From Streptomyces sp. NBC_00358 (lineage in GTDB: Bacteria > Actinomycetota > Actinomycetes > Streptomycetales > Streptomycetaceae), in the NCBI RefSeq assembly GCF_036099295.1, contig NZ_CP107976.1, forward strand, positions 1,054,001 to 1,118,000: a DNA stretch of 64,000 bases, in the 5' to 3' direction. Each line of letters opens with the position of its first letter. Within the stretch, counting starts at the first letter, position 1. The translations under genes were made by a program, and so were the position numbers. Positions 36,406-47,572 of the stretch are shown here, in pieces. The notes under the pieces were generated by a model that was not told where the DNA came from, made no database searches, and was given only the letters and a program-made list of their open reading frames with translations.

Positions 36406-37761
36406 ATGAACATCGACGACACCGTCACGCGGGCGGCGGTCGACCCGCCCTTCGCGGAGGCCGAGCTGCCGTGGAACCACCCGCTGGCCCGCGCCCTGTC
36501 CCGTCTCGGCCGCCGGCTCAAGCAGGGGGACCGCAGAAGGCCGTGGATCCTCGACGCGGCGGTGACGGCTGTCGTGGCGCTGCTGTTCTGCGTGCCGGAC
36601 CTGGTGCACGACGAGGACGGCCGCCACCACGGATTCGACACCCAGTTCACCCACCTGCCCTGGCCGGGGACCCTCGCGCTGCAGGCCGGACTCGTCCTGC
36701 CCCTGCTGTGGCGGCGCCGAAGGCCGTCCCTCGCCTTCGCCGTGATCACCGCGGTGTTCATCCTCCAGCTCGCGCTGGGCGTCTGGCTGCGCGCCGACGT
36801 CGCCGTGCTGATCGCCCTCTACAGCCTGGTGCTGCACGGAGAGCTGCGCCGGCTCCCGGCGGCCTGCGCGGTCACGGCCGGCGCGCTGGGCCTGGTCGCC
36901 GTGCGGCTGCCGTCCGACGTACATGTACTGGACGCGCTGTTCTTCCTGTTCAGCACCATAACCGCCGCCGTCGCGCTCGGACTGGCCGTACGGATCCGGC
37001 GCGGTCAGCTCGCCGTGCTGCGGGACCGCGCGACCCGCCTGGAGGTCGAACGCGACCAGCGCAGCAAGCTGGCAGCCGCCGCGGAACGCACCCGCGTGGC
37101 CCGCGAGATGCACGACATCGTCGGTCACAACCTCTCCGTCATCATCACCCTCGCCGACGGCGGCGCGTACGCGACCGACCTCGCGCCGGAACGCGGCAAG
37201 CAGGCCCTGCTGCTCATCGGCGACACCGGGCGGCAGGCGCTCGGCGAACTGCGCCGCATGCTCGGCGTCCTGCGCGAGCAGACCCAGACTCCCGCCACGC
37301 CCGAGCTGAGCCCCCAGCCGGGCATCGGGGACATCGACGGCCTGTGCGGGCGGATACGGGCCGCCGGCCCGCGGGTCGTCCACCGCAGCAGCGGCGAACT
37401 GGGCACCCTGGACCGAGGAGTCCAACTGGCCGTCTACCGCATCGTCCAGGAGGCCCTCACCAACGCCCTCAAGCACGGGGGCCCCGAGACCCGCGTCGAT
37501 CTCGCGGTGGGCGTCGCGGACAACCTCCTGCACATCGACGTCCACGACACCGGCCCGGGCACCGGCACCGCCCGCTCCCGGCCGCACGACGACGAAGGAC
37601 ACGGAATCCCCGGCATGAGAGAACGCGCGGCCCTCTACAACGGGACAGTCGTCGCGGGACCCGCCTCCGACGGCGGCTGGACCCTTCGGGCGACCCTCGA
37701 TCTCACGCCGCCCGCCGGGACCGATCTCGCTCCGTCGGCCGCCGCGGGCGGTGCGGCGTGA
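36406..37761 (+). CDS. sensor histidine kinase (HisKA_3/NarL partner type)
   Basis: With the ATG at 36406 the protein has 451 residues; a GTG at 36397 adds three. An N-terminal region of about five membrane helices (AVVALLFCVPDLV, LALQAGLVLPLLW, FAVITAVFILQLAL, ...) precedes a coiled helix and the HisKA_3 motif REMHDIVGHNL with phospho-acceptor H236. The ATPase boxes are EALTNALKHG (N) and HGIPGMRERA (G2-like). The gene overlaps the response regulator (GTGA). It lies downstream of an ABC exporter on the same strand after 195 bases, so it likely controls that exporter. Confidence 0.94.
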   Translation: MNIDDTVTRAAVDPPFAEAELPWNHPLARALSRLGRRLKQGDRRRPWILDAAVTAVVALLFCVPDLVHDEDGRHHGFDTQFTHLPWPGTLALQAGLVLPLLWRRRRPSLAFAVITAVFILQLALGVWLRADVAVLIALYSLVLHGELRRLPAACAVTAGALGLVAVRLPSDVHVLDALFFLFSTITAAVALGLAVRIRRGQLAVLRDRATRLEVERDQRSKLAAAAERTRVAREMHDIVGHNLSVIITLADGGAYATDLAPERGKQALLLIGDTGRQALGELRRMLGVLREQTQTPATPELSPQPGIGDIDGLCGRIRAAGPRVVHRSSGELGTLDRGVQLAVYRIVQEALTNALKHGGPETRVDLAVGVADNLLHIDVHDTGPGTGTARSRPHDDEGHGIPGMRERAALYNGTVVAGPASDGGWTLRATLDLTPPAGTDLAPSAAAGGAA

Positions 37762-38435
37762 CGAGCGTGCTCATCGTCGACGACCAGCCGCTGCAACGCC
37801 TCGGCTTTCGCATGCTCCTGGAGAGCACGCCGGACACCGAAGTCGTCGGCGAGGCGTCCCACGGCGGCGACGCCGTCCGGCGGGCGGCCGAGCTCCGCCC
37901 CGACGTCATCCTGATGGACGTACGGATGCCCGGCATGGACGGCATCGAGGCCACCCGCCGGGTCGTCGCGTCCGGTGGCCGCTCCCGCGTCCTGATCCTG
38001 ACCACGTTCGACCTGGACGAATACGCCTACGCGGCACTGCGCGCGGGAGCCAGCGGGTTCCTCCTCAAGGACGCCCATCCGGAGGAACTGCTCGCGGGTA
38101 TCCGCGCGGTCGCCGCGGGCGACGCGGTCATCGCGCCCGCGCTGACCCGCCGTCTCCTGGACGCCTACGCCAAGCATCTGCCCAACGATCCGACGACCGG
38201 CAGACCCCAGGACGACCCCCGCGTCAACGCCCTCACCGAGCGGGAGTACGAGATCTTCGTCGCCATCGGCGAGGGCTGGAGCAACAGCGAGATCGCCGAG
38301 CGGCTGGTCGTCGCGGAATCCACGGTCAAGACCCACGTCGGCCGCGTCCTGTCGAAGGTGGGCGTCCGGGACCGCGTCCAGGCCGTCATCCTCGCCTACG
38401 ACCTCGGTGTCGTCCGCCCGAACCCGCCCGACTGA
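37758..38435 (+). CDS. LuxR/NarL-type response regulator
   Basis: The GTG at 37758 overlaps the kinase stop by four bases; 225 residues. The receiver has D8/D9, phospho-acceptor D54 (VILMDVRMPGMDG), Thr in LTTFD and K in LLKDAHPEE. The C-terminal LuxR helix-turn-helix is NALTEREYEIFVAIGEG followed by NSEIAERLVVAESTVKTHVG. It is the obvious partner of the preceding kinase. Confidence 0.95.
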   Translation: MTSVLIVDDQPLQRLGFRMLLESTPDTEVVGEASHGGDAVRRAAELRPDVILMDVRMPGMDGIEATRRVVASGGRSRVLILTTFDLDEYAYAALRAGASGFLLKDAHPEELLAGIRAVAAGDAVIAPALTRRLLDAYAKHLPNDPTTGRPQDDPRVNALTEREYEIFVAIGEGWSNSEIAERLVVAESTVKTHVGRVLSKVGVRDRVQAVILAYDLGVVRPNPPD

Positions 38436-38601
38436 GTCCCCGAGCCCGCACACGGCTACGCGTACTCCGCCGTCGGCGACCGAGGCATGCGTACGGGCGC
38501 GGACGACAGGGCCGGCGTGGCAGCGGGCCGGCGCACCGGCGAGGGCGCGTCCGGGGCGGGCCGCGCGGCGCGGGGCCCGGACAGGTCCTAGGGTCGGCGG
38601 T

Positions 38602-39042
38602 ATGACCGACGACAACCTGCGCCACGTCACCGTCGAGCGGACCGGCACCGGGCATTTCACCGCGACGAACGCGCGGGGCGGGACCATCGCCTTCGGGACC
38701 GGTTCCGGACCCGGCGCCGAGGACGCGTTCACCCCGGTCGAGTTGCTGCTCGCCGCCATCGGGGGCTGCTCCGCGGCCGATGTCGATGTCGCGACCAGCC
38801 GCCACGCGGAGCCCACGCGGTTCACGGTGAGCGTGACCGGCGACAAGGTCGGCGACGCCTCCGGAAACCGGATGACCGACCTCGCGGTCACGTTCTCCGT
38901 GTCGTTCCCGGACGGCGAGTCCGGCGACCGGGCCCGCGCGATCCTCCCCCGGGCCGTCAGGACCTCCCACGACCGGCTCTGCACGGTCAGCCGAACGGTC
39001 GAGGCCGGGACCCCCGTCGCCGTGACGGTCGCCGACGTCTGA
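38602..39042 (+). CDS. OsmC-family peroxiredoxin-like protein
   Basis: The 146-residue protein has the OsmC fold: FTATNARGGTIAFG, FTPVELLLAAIGGCSAADVDV (with the first conserved Cys near residue 53), and HDRLCTVSRTVEAGTPV (second Cys near 130). Members reduce organic hydroperoxides through these two cysteines. The ATG at 38602 lacks a strong ribosome site. Monocistronic. Confidence 0.9.
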   Translation: MTDDNLRHVTVERTGTGHFTATNARGGTIAFGTGSGPGAEDAFTPVELLLAAIGGCSAADVDVATSRHAEPTRFTVSVTGDKVGDASGNRMTDLAVTFSVSFPDGESGDRARAILPRAVRTSHDRLCTVSRTVEAGTPVAVTVADV

Positions 39043-39156
39043 CCTCGCCGGGACCCGGCGCCGTGCCCGGCGGAACATTGCGCGGCCGGGTGGAGTGAAG
39101 CCGGATTTCCGGGGCATACGCCGAACGTCGGAGAGGGTGAGCGCAGGACGGATCGT

Positions 39157-39633
39157 ATGGGCCAACCGGTGAGCGAAGCGGGACAGCAGGAACAGCGGGG
39201 TGCACTGATCGAGGCGTCCGTGGCGTACGACGGTGACTCCGCGTGCATCGCCGAGGCGCGGGCGTTCACCCGTGACTTCCTGACGAGGGTGCAGGCGGTC
39301 GCCGGGCTGCCCGTCTCCGGACGGGTGATGGGGATGGTCCCGCTGGTCGTCAGCGAACTGGTGACGAACGCGGTCAAGTACGCGGGCGGACCCTGCCTGT
39401 TGTCGCTCCAGGTGGAGCGGGGCGCCGTACGGGCGACCGTCTGGGATTCCGACCCGACCCTTCCGGTGGCACGCGCCGCCGACGCGGGCCGCGTCGGCCA
39501 GCACGGGCTGGAAATCGTCATGGCCGTGTGCCAGGCCTTCGAGGTGCACCGGGAACCCGTCGGCAAACGGATCACCGCCGTGGTGACGCTGACCGACGAG
39601 CCGGACAGTGACGTGAGCGGCTCCGCCGGCTGA
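39157..39633 (+). CDS. RsbW-like ATP-binding regulatory protein
   Basis: The 158-residue GHKL ATPase has N-box SELVTNAVKYAG (about 65-76), G1-like DSDPTLPV and G2-like GQHGLEIVMAV. It belongs to the same type as the protein at 2337-2756, though the two are not close in sequence. It is likely an anti-sigma or regulatory kinase. It is preceded by OsmC and followed by Ppx/GppA with separate promoters. Confidence 0.88.
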   Translation: MGQPVSEAGQQEQRGALIEASVAYDGDSACIAEARAFTRDFLTRVQAVAGLPVSGRVMGMVPLVVSELVTNAVKYAGGPCLLSLQVERGAVRATVWDSDPTLPVARAADAGRVGQHGLEIVMAVCQAFEVHREPVGKRITAVVTLTDEPDSDVSGSAG

Positions 39634-39827
39634 CGCCGGGCCCTGGCACCGGCGCCCACGGCGCGGTCCACGGCAACCCGCCCGAAGGAGCCGTCGGTTC
39701 GGCCGCGCGGCATCGCCGCGCCGTCCCCGGCAGACGCCTGAAGAGCCGAAACGAAATCGTGTCGCCCCACATCGGGCCGTCTGCGGGACAATGGCGAGTT
39801 CGCAGATCTCTTCCGGCAGGGAAACGG

Positions 39828-40781
39828 GTGGTTAACACAGTGCGGCAGGCAGGTGTACTGGACGTCGGGTGCCACAGCGCGTTGCTCACCGTGGCGCGCC
39901 GCCGCGCCGGGATCGACATGGAGCAGGTGCTGTCCCGCAAGGTACGGCTCCAGTTGCACGAGACGCTCGACGCCACGGGCAGGCTGGACAAGGCAGGCGT
40001 ACGCAGTGTGCAGCTGGCCGTGGCCGAAACCCTCGCCGAGGACCGGGAGTCCTTGCCGGAGGTGTACGCGTTCGCCACATCGGTGATTCGCGACGCGCCC
40101 AACCGCGAGGAGGTCCTCGCCCAGGTGGCCAGCGCCACCGGAACCCGGCTGCGGGTGCTGTCGGGCGAGGAGGAGGCCCGGCTGGCCTATGTGGCCGCAC
40201 GCCACTGGGCCGGCGCGCGAAGCGGTTCCCTGCTGGTGCTCGACATCGGCGGTGGCACCGTCGAGATCGCGTCCGGCACGGCCAAGCAGCCGCGTACCGT
40301 CCTCTCCCTGCCGCTGGGAGCCCGGACGGTCACCCGCGACTGGAGACTCGACGAGGCCGTGTCCTCGAAGCGGCGGCTCGCCGAGGTGCGCGACCATCTC
40401 AGCGACCGCCTGGCCGAGGTGTCCGCCCTGCCGCGGGCCGAGCCGGACGGGCGGGTGCTGGCCTGTTCCAAGACCTTCACACAGCTCGCCCGCTACACGA
40501 CCGCCGGCCGCGACCGCTCCCGGGCCGTGCAGCGCCTCACCCTCGACGAGGTACGGGCCGCGGTGGACGTGCTGGCCCGGAACGGGTCCGCGGGCCGCGG
40601 CCGGCTGCCCGGGATCTCACGTCACCGGGCCGGACAGTCCCTGGCCGGCGCGCTGGTCGCGGAGGCGCTGATGGAGGCCTGCCGGGCCACGAGCGTGGAG
40701 ATCTCCCCCTGGTCCACCCGGGAGGGTCTGCTCCTGGAGCGCCTGGGTGCCCTGCGCACCAAGAGTTCCGCCCGCCGCTGA
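39828..40781 (+). CDS. Ppx/GppA-family phosphatase
   Basis: The GTG at 39828 follows AGGG; 317 residues. It has the ASKHA-fold blocks: VLDVGCHSALLTV (phosphate 1, with Cys-His in place of the usual Gly-Ser/Thr-Asn), ATSVIRDAPNREEVL, LSGEEEARLAYVAA and LVLDIGGGTVEIASG (phosphate 2). Members hydrolyse polyphosphate or pppGpp. The altered first loop (GCHSALL) is a little unusual. It could affect (p)ppGpp or polyphosphate levels. Confidence 0.88.
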   Translation: MVNTVRQAGVLDVGCHSALLTVARRRAGIDMEQVLSRKVRLQLHETLDATGRLDKAGVRSVQLAVAETLAEDRESLPEVYAFATSVIRDAPNREEVLAQVASATGTRLRVLSGEEEARLAYVAARHWAGARSGSLLVLDIGGGTVEIASGTAKQPRTVLSLPLGARTVTRDWRLDEAVSSKRRLAEVRDHLSDRLAEVSALPRAEPDGRVLACSKTFTQLARYTTAGRDRSRAVQRLTLDEVRAAVDVLARNGSAGRGRLPGISRHRAGQSLAGALVAEALMEACRATSVEISPWSTREGLLLERLGALRTKSSARR

Positions 40782-41066
40782 CCCGGGCGATCACCGGGCC
40801 CACGGCTGTCCGGTCCCTCCCCTCCCCCGGCGCGCCCGGACAGTCCGGTTCCGTCAAAGCCCTGGAGTCCGCGGCGCGTTCGGGACGGCACGGCGCCGGC
40901 CGGCGGCTCGGCGCGACCGGTCGTCGGAGTGCGGGACGACCGGAGGCCGGGAACAAACCGGTATCGCGTGACGCTGATCCGGACAGTGCGGCCGGTGCCC
41001 GCGCACAAGGTTCGTCCTCGTGCCGGGACCGGGCGGTGGAGCTGCTCGTGGAAAGGCGTGAGAGCG

Positions 41067-41414
41067 ATGATGGCGTCCGGACAGCGACGACCGCGGGGGA
41101 CCGGGGCGGGCGAGTCGCCCCTGGTGACTTCCTGCGGCCGCAGGATCTCCGTGAAGGAGCTGCGGGTGCCCACGCCGGGCCGGCTGATCGGCCGCGTGAC
41201 CCTGGACGTGGGCCCCGACCAGGGCGACGAACACGGGGTGTGGGCCTCGCTCACCCCCGCCGAGGCACGTGAACTGGCTCGTCGTCTCCTCGTTCACGCC
41301 GCCCTGGTGGAACCGGCGGGTCCGCCCGACCAGGAAACGCCCCGGGCTCACGACCTGCCCCTCGACACGGCGGAGGCCGCGCTGGGCGCTCGCTCGGGTC
41401 ATCACGCCGCCTGA
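41067..41414 (+). CDS. hypothetical protein
   Basis: The 115-residue product from the ATG at 41067 (a GTG at 41058 is possible) has a beta-rich start (SCGRRISVKELRVPT) with GRVTLDVGPDQG, then a clear helix (SLTPAEARELARRLLVHAALVE), and an acidic/His tail. The helix is typical of small Streptomyces hypotheticals. The open frame upstream is GC noise. It is convergent with the discoidin gene across a bidirectional hairpin. Confidence 0.6.
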   Translation: MMASGQRRPRGTGAGESPLVTSCGRRISVKELRVPTPGRLIGRVTLDVGPDQGDEHGVWASLTPAEARELARRLLVHAALVEPAGPPDQETPRAHDLPLDTAEAALGARSGHHAA

Positions 41415-41464
41415 GCGGGCGCCAGGGGCGCGGCACGCGTCCTTGTCCGGTACACGACGCGAAC

Positions 41465-41521
41465 GGCGCGCGGGTGCCGGTGCTCCCCCAGGAGAGGGTG
41501 GAGCACCGGCACCCGCGCGCC
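41465..41521. terminator. 22-bp bidirectional hairpin
   Basis: Arms 41465-41486 and 41500-41521 are perfectly complementary over 22 bp around a 13-nt loop. It lies between the convergent ends of the hypothetical gene (41414) and the discoidin gene (41544), serving both. Confidence 0.85.
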
Positions 41522-41543
41522 TGTCAGTCGGCGGCGTTCAGGG

Positions 41544-44087
<2,544 letters not shown>

Positions 44088-44137
44088 GCCGTGACTCCAT
44101 GCGGGTGGGGTGACGAGCGGAGCGGACACACCTGTTG

Positions 44138-44159
44138 AGCAGCTGTGGACACAGCTGCT
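44138..44159 (-). promoter_or_regulatory. operator-like palindrome upstream of the discoidin gene
   Basis: AGCAGCTGTG and CACAGCTGCT form a perfect 10-bp inverted repeat with a 2-bp spacer, 50 bases before the start codon. An AT-rich stretch (44197-44230) just upstream probably holds the promoter. This is a candidate repressor site for a sugar-responsive regulator. Confidence 0.65.
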
Positions 44160-44390
44160 TGCGAAGGGATGAACGTGAACTGACCGAGCGGCTCTCTTAG
44201 TTCACGATTTGATTTAAGTAATGAACCATCAAGGTGGCAAGTCCCGTGACAGTGTTTTCTTCAACTGGTCTCCACCAGGCCCGTGTTGACCGGCCACCCA
44301 AAGGGAGTGAGGCCTGGACAGAGGCGTCACAGTCGGGCCGAAGGCCGCTCGGATCCGTCAAGGCTTGAAGACGCGGCAGGGACGGGAGAA

Positions 44391-44448
44391 GCCGAGTGCC
44401 CGGGGTCGTACCGCCGTCGTGACGGCGGTACGACCCCGGGCACTCGGC
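44391..44448 (-). terminator. 58-bp near-perfect palindrome after the M4 peptidase gene
   Basis: Arms 44391-44418 and 44421-44448 are perfectly complementary over 28 bp with a 2-bp centre. It follows the stop at 44511 together with a second hairpin (44458-44496). Confidence 0.85.
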
Positions 44449-44457
44449 CGGGCGGGT

Positions 44458-44496
44458 CCGCCCGTCCGGACCCTGGTGGGCGGTCCGGACGGGCGG
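44458..44496 (-). terminator. second hairpin after the M4 peptidase gene
   Basis: CCGCCCGTCCGGACC (44458-44472) pairs perfectly with GGTCCGGACGGGCGG (44482-44496) around a 9-nt loop, 15 bases past the stop codon. It is in tandem with the 58-bp palindrome. Confidence 0.85.
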
Positions 44497-44510
44497 CGAT
44501 GGCACGCGGG

Positions 44511-46796
44511 TCAGGGAGTGATCCGCCACTCCTGGATGTAGCCCACGTCGATCGACGCGAGGTCCCGGACACGCAGCTTCCAGGTGCCCTCCACGGGCTG
44601 GGCCGAGGCGTCCACCGTGAACGTCTGGTCCACGTTGTCGGCCGAACCGCCGCTGCGGTTCAGGAGGGAGTACACGGTGCCGTCGGGGCCGACCAGATCG
44701 ACCGTCAGATCGCCGCGGTAGGTGTGGACGATGTTGACGTAGACCTCCGTGGTCGCCGAGGCGTTGCCGGGCCGGCCCGTGATCGTGATGGGCGACTCGA
44801 CCGCGGGCCCGAGGTCCGGGATGTCCACGCGGGTGCCGTTGGCGTAGATGTAGGCGACCCGCCACTGGAAGGAGACCGATACGGCCGCGCCGGTGCTGTC
44901 GGTCACCGTCACCGTCGTGTCGCTGGTCCCCGTGGTGGTCGGGACCCCGGAGATCAGACCGCCGTCACTGATGGCCAGGCCGTCCGGCAGTCCGGTGGCC
45001 GTGTACGTCAGGCTCGCGCCGGTGTTGGTGGTGTAGGCGTTCACCTGGAGGGACACTTCCTGGCCGACCCCGGAGGTCTGGTCGGCGACCGGCGCGACGT
45101 TGACACCCAGGGCGATCCGGTCGCCGACGTTGATGCCGGCCCAGGCGTCGGCCACGGCGAGATAGGTGGCGCTGTAGGCGCCGAAGAGATCGGCGGCGGC
45201 CTGGAGGCTGGCGACCCGGGCGCCGGCGTAGTCGGTCGTCGACGTCATGTACGTCGTCAGCGCCCGGTACCAGATCGCGGCGGCGTTCTCGATGCCGATG
45301 CCGGTCACGGGCACGCCGTCATGGGTCGGACTGTCGTACGGCACACCGTTGACGGTCTTCGCGCCGCTCCCCTCGGAGAGCAGGTAGAAGAAGTGGTTCG
45401 CCGGCCCCGAGGAGTAGTGGACGTCGAGGCCGCCGAGCGAGGAGTCCCAGTAGTCGCGGGAGGAACCGTCCTTGGACGGCTTGTCCATGTAGCGCAGCGG
45501 GGTGCCGTTGCCGCGGATGTCGATCTTCTCGCCGACCAGGTAGTCGGGGACGTCGGCCGCGAGGTTCGCGTGGAACTCCACCGCCGCGGCGAAGATGTCC
45601 GACGTCGCTTCGTTGAGGCCGCCGGACTCTCCCGAGTAGTTCAGGTTCGCGGTGGCGCTGGTGACACCGTGGCTCATCTCGTGGGCCGCCACGTCCAGCG
45701 CCGTCAGCGGATGGGTGTTGCTCGCGCCGTCGCCGTAGGTCATGCAGAAGCAACTGTCCGACCAGAACGCGTTGACGTAGTTGTTTCCGTAGTGGGCCCG
45801 GCTGTACGCGGCCACACCGTCGTTGCGGATGCCGTTGCGGCCGAATACGTCCTTGTAGTAGTCCCAGGTGGCCGCGGCTCCGTAGGCCACGTCGACACCG
45901 GCGGTCTGCCGGTCGCTCTGGGTACCGTCACCCCAGACATCGTTGTCATCCGTATAGAGGGTTCCGGTGCCGGAGGTTCCCTGGTTGAGGTCGTAGGTGC
46001 GGTGTCCCGCACGGTCCCCGTCGACCAGTTGGTACGACGATCCGGACGGCGTGGTGGAGAGCGGTACCGAACCCACGTACTGGCCCGTTCCCGTGCCGGT
46101 GTCCACGCCCTGGTACCGGGAGGCGACCTTGCCGGAGTCCGCGTCGGTGATGACGTGCAGCTCGCTCGGTGTGCCGTCGCGCTGGAAGCCCTCGATCACC
46201 GACTCCCAGGCGAGCACCGGGTGCGTGCCCGCGGCCCAGACGACGAGCCGGGGCGCCCCGTCGACCCTGGACCGCCCGACCGCCGCCTTCCTGCCCGCCG
46301 TGAGCGCCTTCGCCGCCGCGTCGGCGGCGGCGATCCTCGGCCTGACGCTCGGAACGGTGATGGTGGCGCGCGTCGCCTCGGACACGGTGCTCAGGGCGCC
46401 CTTGCGGTGTTCGACCAGATCACCGCCGATCACAGGAAGTCCCGCGTAGGTGCGCTCGTACCGCGTGTGGGTCGTCCCGTCCACGTCCTGGACGACGTCC
46501 TTGACGAGGAGCTTCTCCCGAGCTCCGAGACCGAGCCGCTTCGCGGTGGCGCCCACCGCGGCTCCGGCACTCTTGACCAGGGCGGTGCGCCTGGCCGGGG
46601 ACAGCGGGACCTGGGCCGCGCCGGCCCGGGACCGGGCGACGATCTTGGCGGGAGCGTGGTCCGCGCGAGCGTGGCTCCCGGGGGCGGCGGACGCGGAGCC
46701 CGGCTGGACGCCGAGGACCAGTAACGAAGCCGCGGTCGAGAGGGCGAGGACCGCGGCGTGTCTGCGCCGACGGGCGGAAGGGTGTTGCCGGTTCAA
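44511..46796 (-). CDS. secreted M4 (thermolysin-like) metallopeptidase with Ig-like and P domains; contains a TTA codon
   Basis: A TTG start at 46796 is chosen because AAGGAG lies six bases upstream; 761 residues. Signal peptide to ~38; FTP/PepSY propeptide to ~230; M4 domain with zinc motif HEMSH (372-376) and the third ligand in GLNEATSD (E396); then a putative Ig-like domain (ADQTSGVGQEVSLQ ... LISGVPTTTG) and a C-terminal P/proprotein-convertase domain (VEGTWKLRVRD). It should be exported as a zymogen. Codon 25, in the signal peptide, is TTA (46722-46724), so translation probably needs the bldA tRNA. Confidence 0.94.
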   Translation of the reverse strand: MNRQHPSARRRRHAAVLALSTAASLLVLGVQPGSASAAPGSHARADHAPAKIVARSRAGAAQVPLSPARRTALVKSAGAAVGATAKRLGLGAREKLLVKDVVQDVDGTTHTRYERTYAGLPVIGGDLVEHRKGALSTVSEATRATITVPSVRPRIAAADAAAKALTAGRKAAVGRSRVDGAPRLVVWAAGTHPVLAWESVIEGFQRDGTPSELHVITDADSGKVASRYQGVDTGTGTGQYVGSVPLSTTPSGSSYQLVDGDRAGHRTYDLNQGTSGTGTLYTDDNDVWGDGTQSDRQTAGVDVAYGAAATWDYYKDVFGRNGIRNDGVAAYSRAHYGNNYVNAFWSDSCFCMTYGDGASNTHPLTALDVAAHEMSHGVTSATANLNYSGESGGLNEATSDIFAAAVEFHANLAADVPDYLVGEKIDIRGNGTPLRYMDKPSKDGSSRDYWDSSLGGLDVHYSSGPANHFFYLLSEGSGAKTVNGVPYDSPTHDGVPVTGIGIENAAAIWYRALTTYMTSTTDYAGARVASLQAAADLFGAYSATYLAVADAWAGINVGDRIALGVNVAPVADQTSGVGQEVSLQVNAYTTNTGASLTYTATGLPDGLAISDGGLISGVPTTTGTSDTTVTVTDSTGAAVSVSFQWRVAYIYANGTRVDIPDLGPAVESPITITGRPGNASATTEVYVNIVHTYRGDLTVDLVGPDGTVYSLLNRSGGSADNVDQTFTVDASAQPVEGTWKLRVRDLASIDVGYIQEWRITP

Positions 46797-47572
46797 GGTC
46801 AGCTCCTTCTGCGGGGGGTCGACCCGGCTGGAGTCCCTGGGCGACCGCACCGACGGGTGCGGTCGGCTCCTGGAGGGCCGGGCGGGAAGGAGCGCCGCGG
46901 AGAACGCCGCACGAAGACGCGCGGACTCGGCGGCGCGTGGATCGTGAGGGCGGGAATCGAGGGAGTGCGGGGTGGGTGCGCGGCGCGCTGATGCGGCCTG
47001 CGACTGTGCTGACGGGGGATGTTGGTGTGGGCGCGCCGACCTGCCGTGCGCCCAGGGGCGCCTGCCGGCGGGCGGTGCGTCGGCCCGCGTCTGCTGACGG
47101 GCGGGCGCCGACGGGGATGAGGGTCGGTGGGGGCCGGAGCCAGAAGGGGGGTGAGGGCCGGAAGGGGGGTGAGGGTGCCGGAGGGGGTGAACGAAACGTG
47201 AAGGTTCGAGAGCAGAGTGCCATCCCGCCGAAGGTCTTGTCATGGAGGCGACAAGAGATCGGCTTGAACTGACCATTGCCTACTGCGAGTTCATCACTTC
47301 GCTGAGGCCCTTTCGGCCGCTGTGCGATGACTGTGAGATGACTGTGAGGCACGCGCGCCGCCCGCCGGGGGCGGGGGACCCGAAGTGGCCGGATCACCGC
47401 AGCCTGCGGCCATTTGTTGCGCAAAGTAACGCCAGGAAGCTGAGCCGGGTGACATCATCTGCGTTACTCGCTGCAGCCTACCCACTACAGGCCTGTCGCG
47501 AGAGGGCTGGGCGCATACGCCGAGGGGGAGTCCGGCTCACCTTCTGCTCGCCTGCGACGGCCCTCCCTGTCC
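46797..47572. other. 776-base divergent intergenic region
   Basis: The stretch 47090-47200 contains GGGGGTGAGGGCCGGA-type imperfect repeats. The AT-richer part 47180-47560 should hold both promoters: one for the M4 peptidase and one for the + strand membrane protein. A tandem 11-bp repeat lies at 47326-47347. No gene is seen. Confidence 0.55.
47326..47347. promoter_or_regulatory. tandem 11-bp direct repeat
   Basis: GATGACTGTGA occurs twice head to tail. On the minus strand CTCACAGTCAT repeats twice and a third, decayed CGCACAG unit follows. 11-bp direct repeats are the usual binding pattern of OmpR/PhoP-type or SARP regulators. Confidence 0.6.

Noticed and set aside
35014..37602. 862-residue open frame on the minus strand across the ABC/histidine-kinase region
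   Set aside because: It is the antisense shadow of well-supported genes with Walker, HisKA and ABC-2 motifs; the frame is open only because of the high GC content.
37635..40397. 920-residue minus-strand frame across the response regulator, OsmC, ATPase and Ppx genes
   Set aside because: Crosses four well-supported genes on the other strand and shows no domain; a GC shadow.
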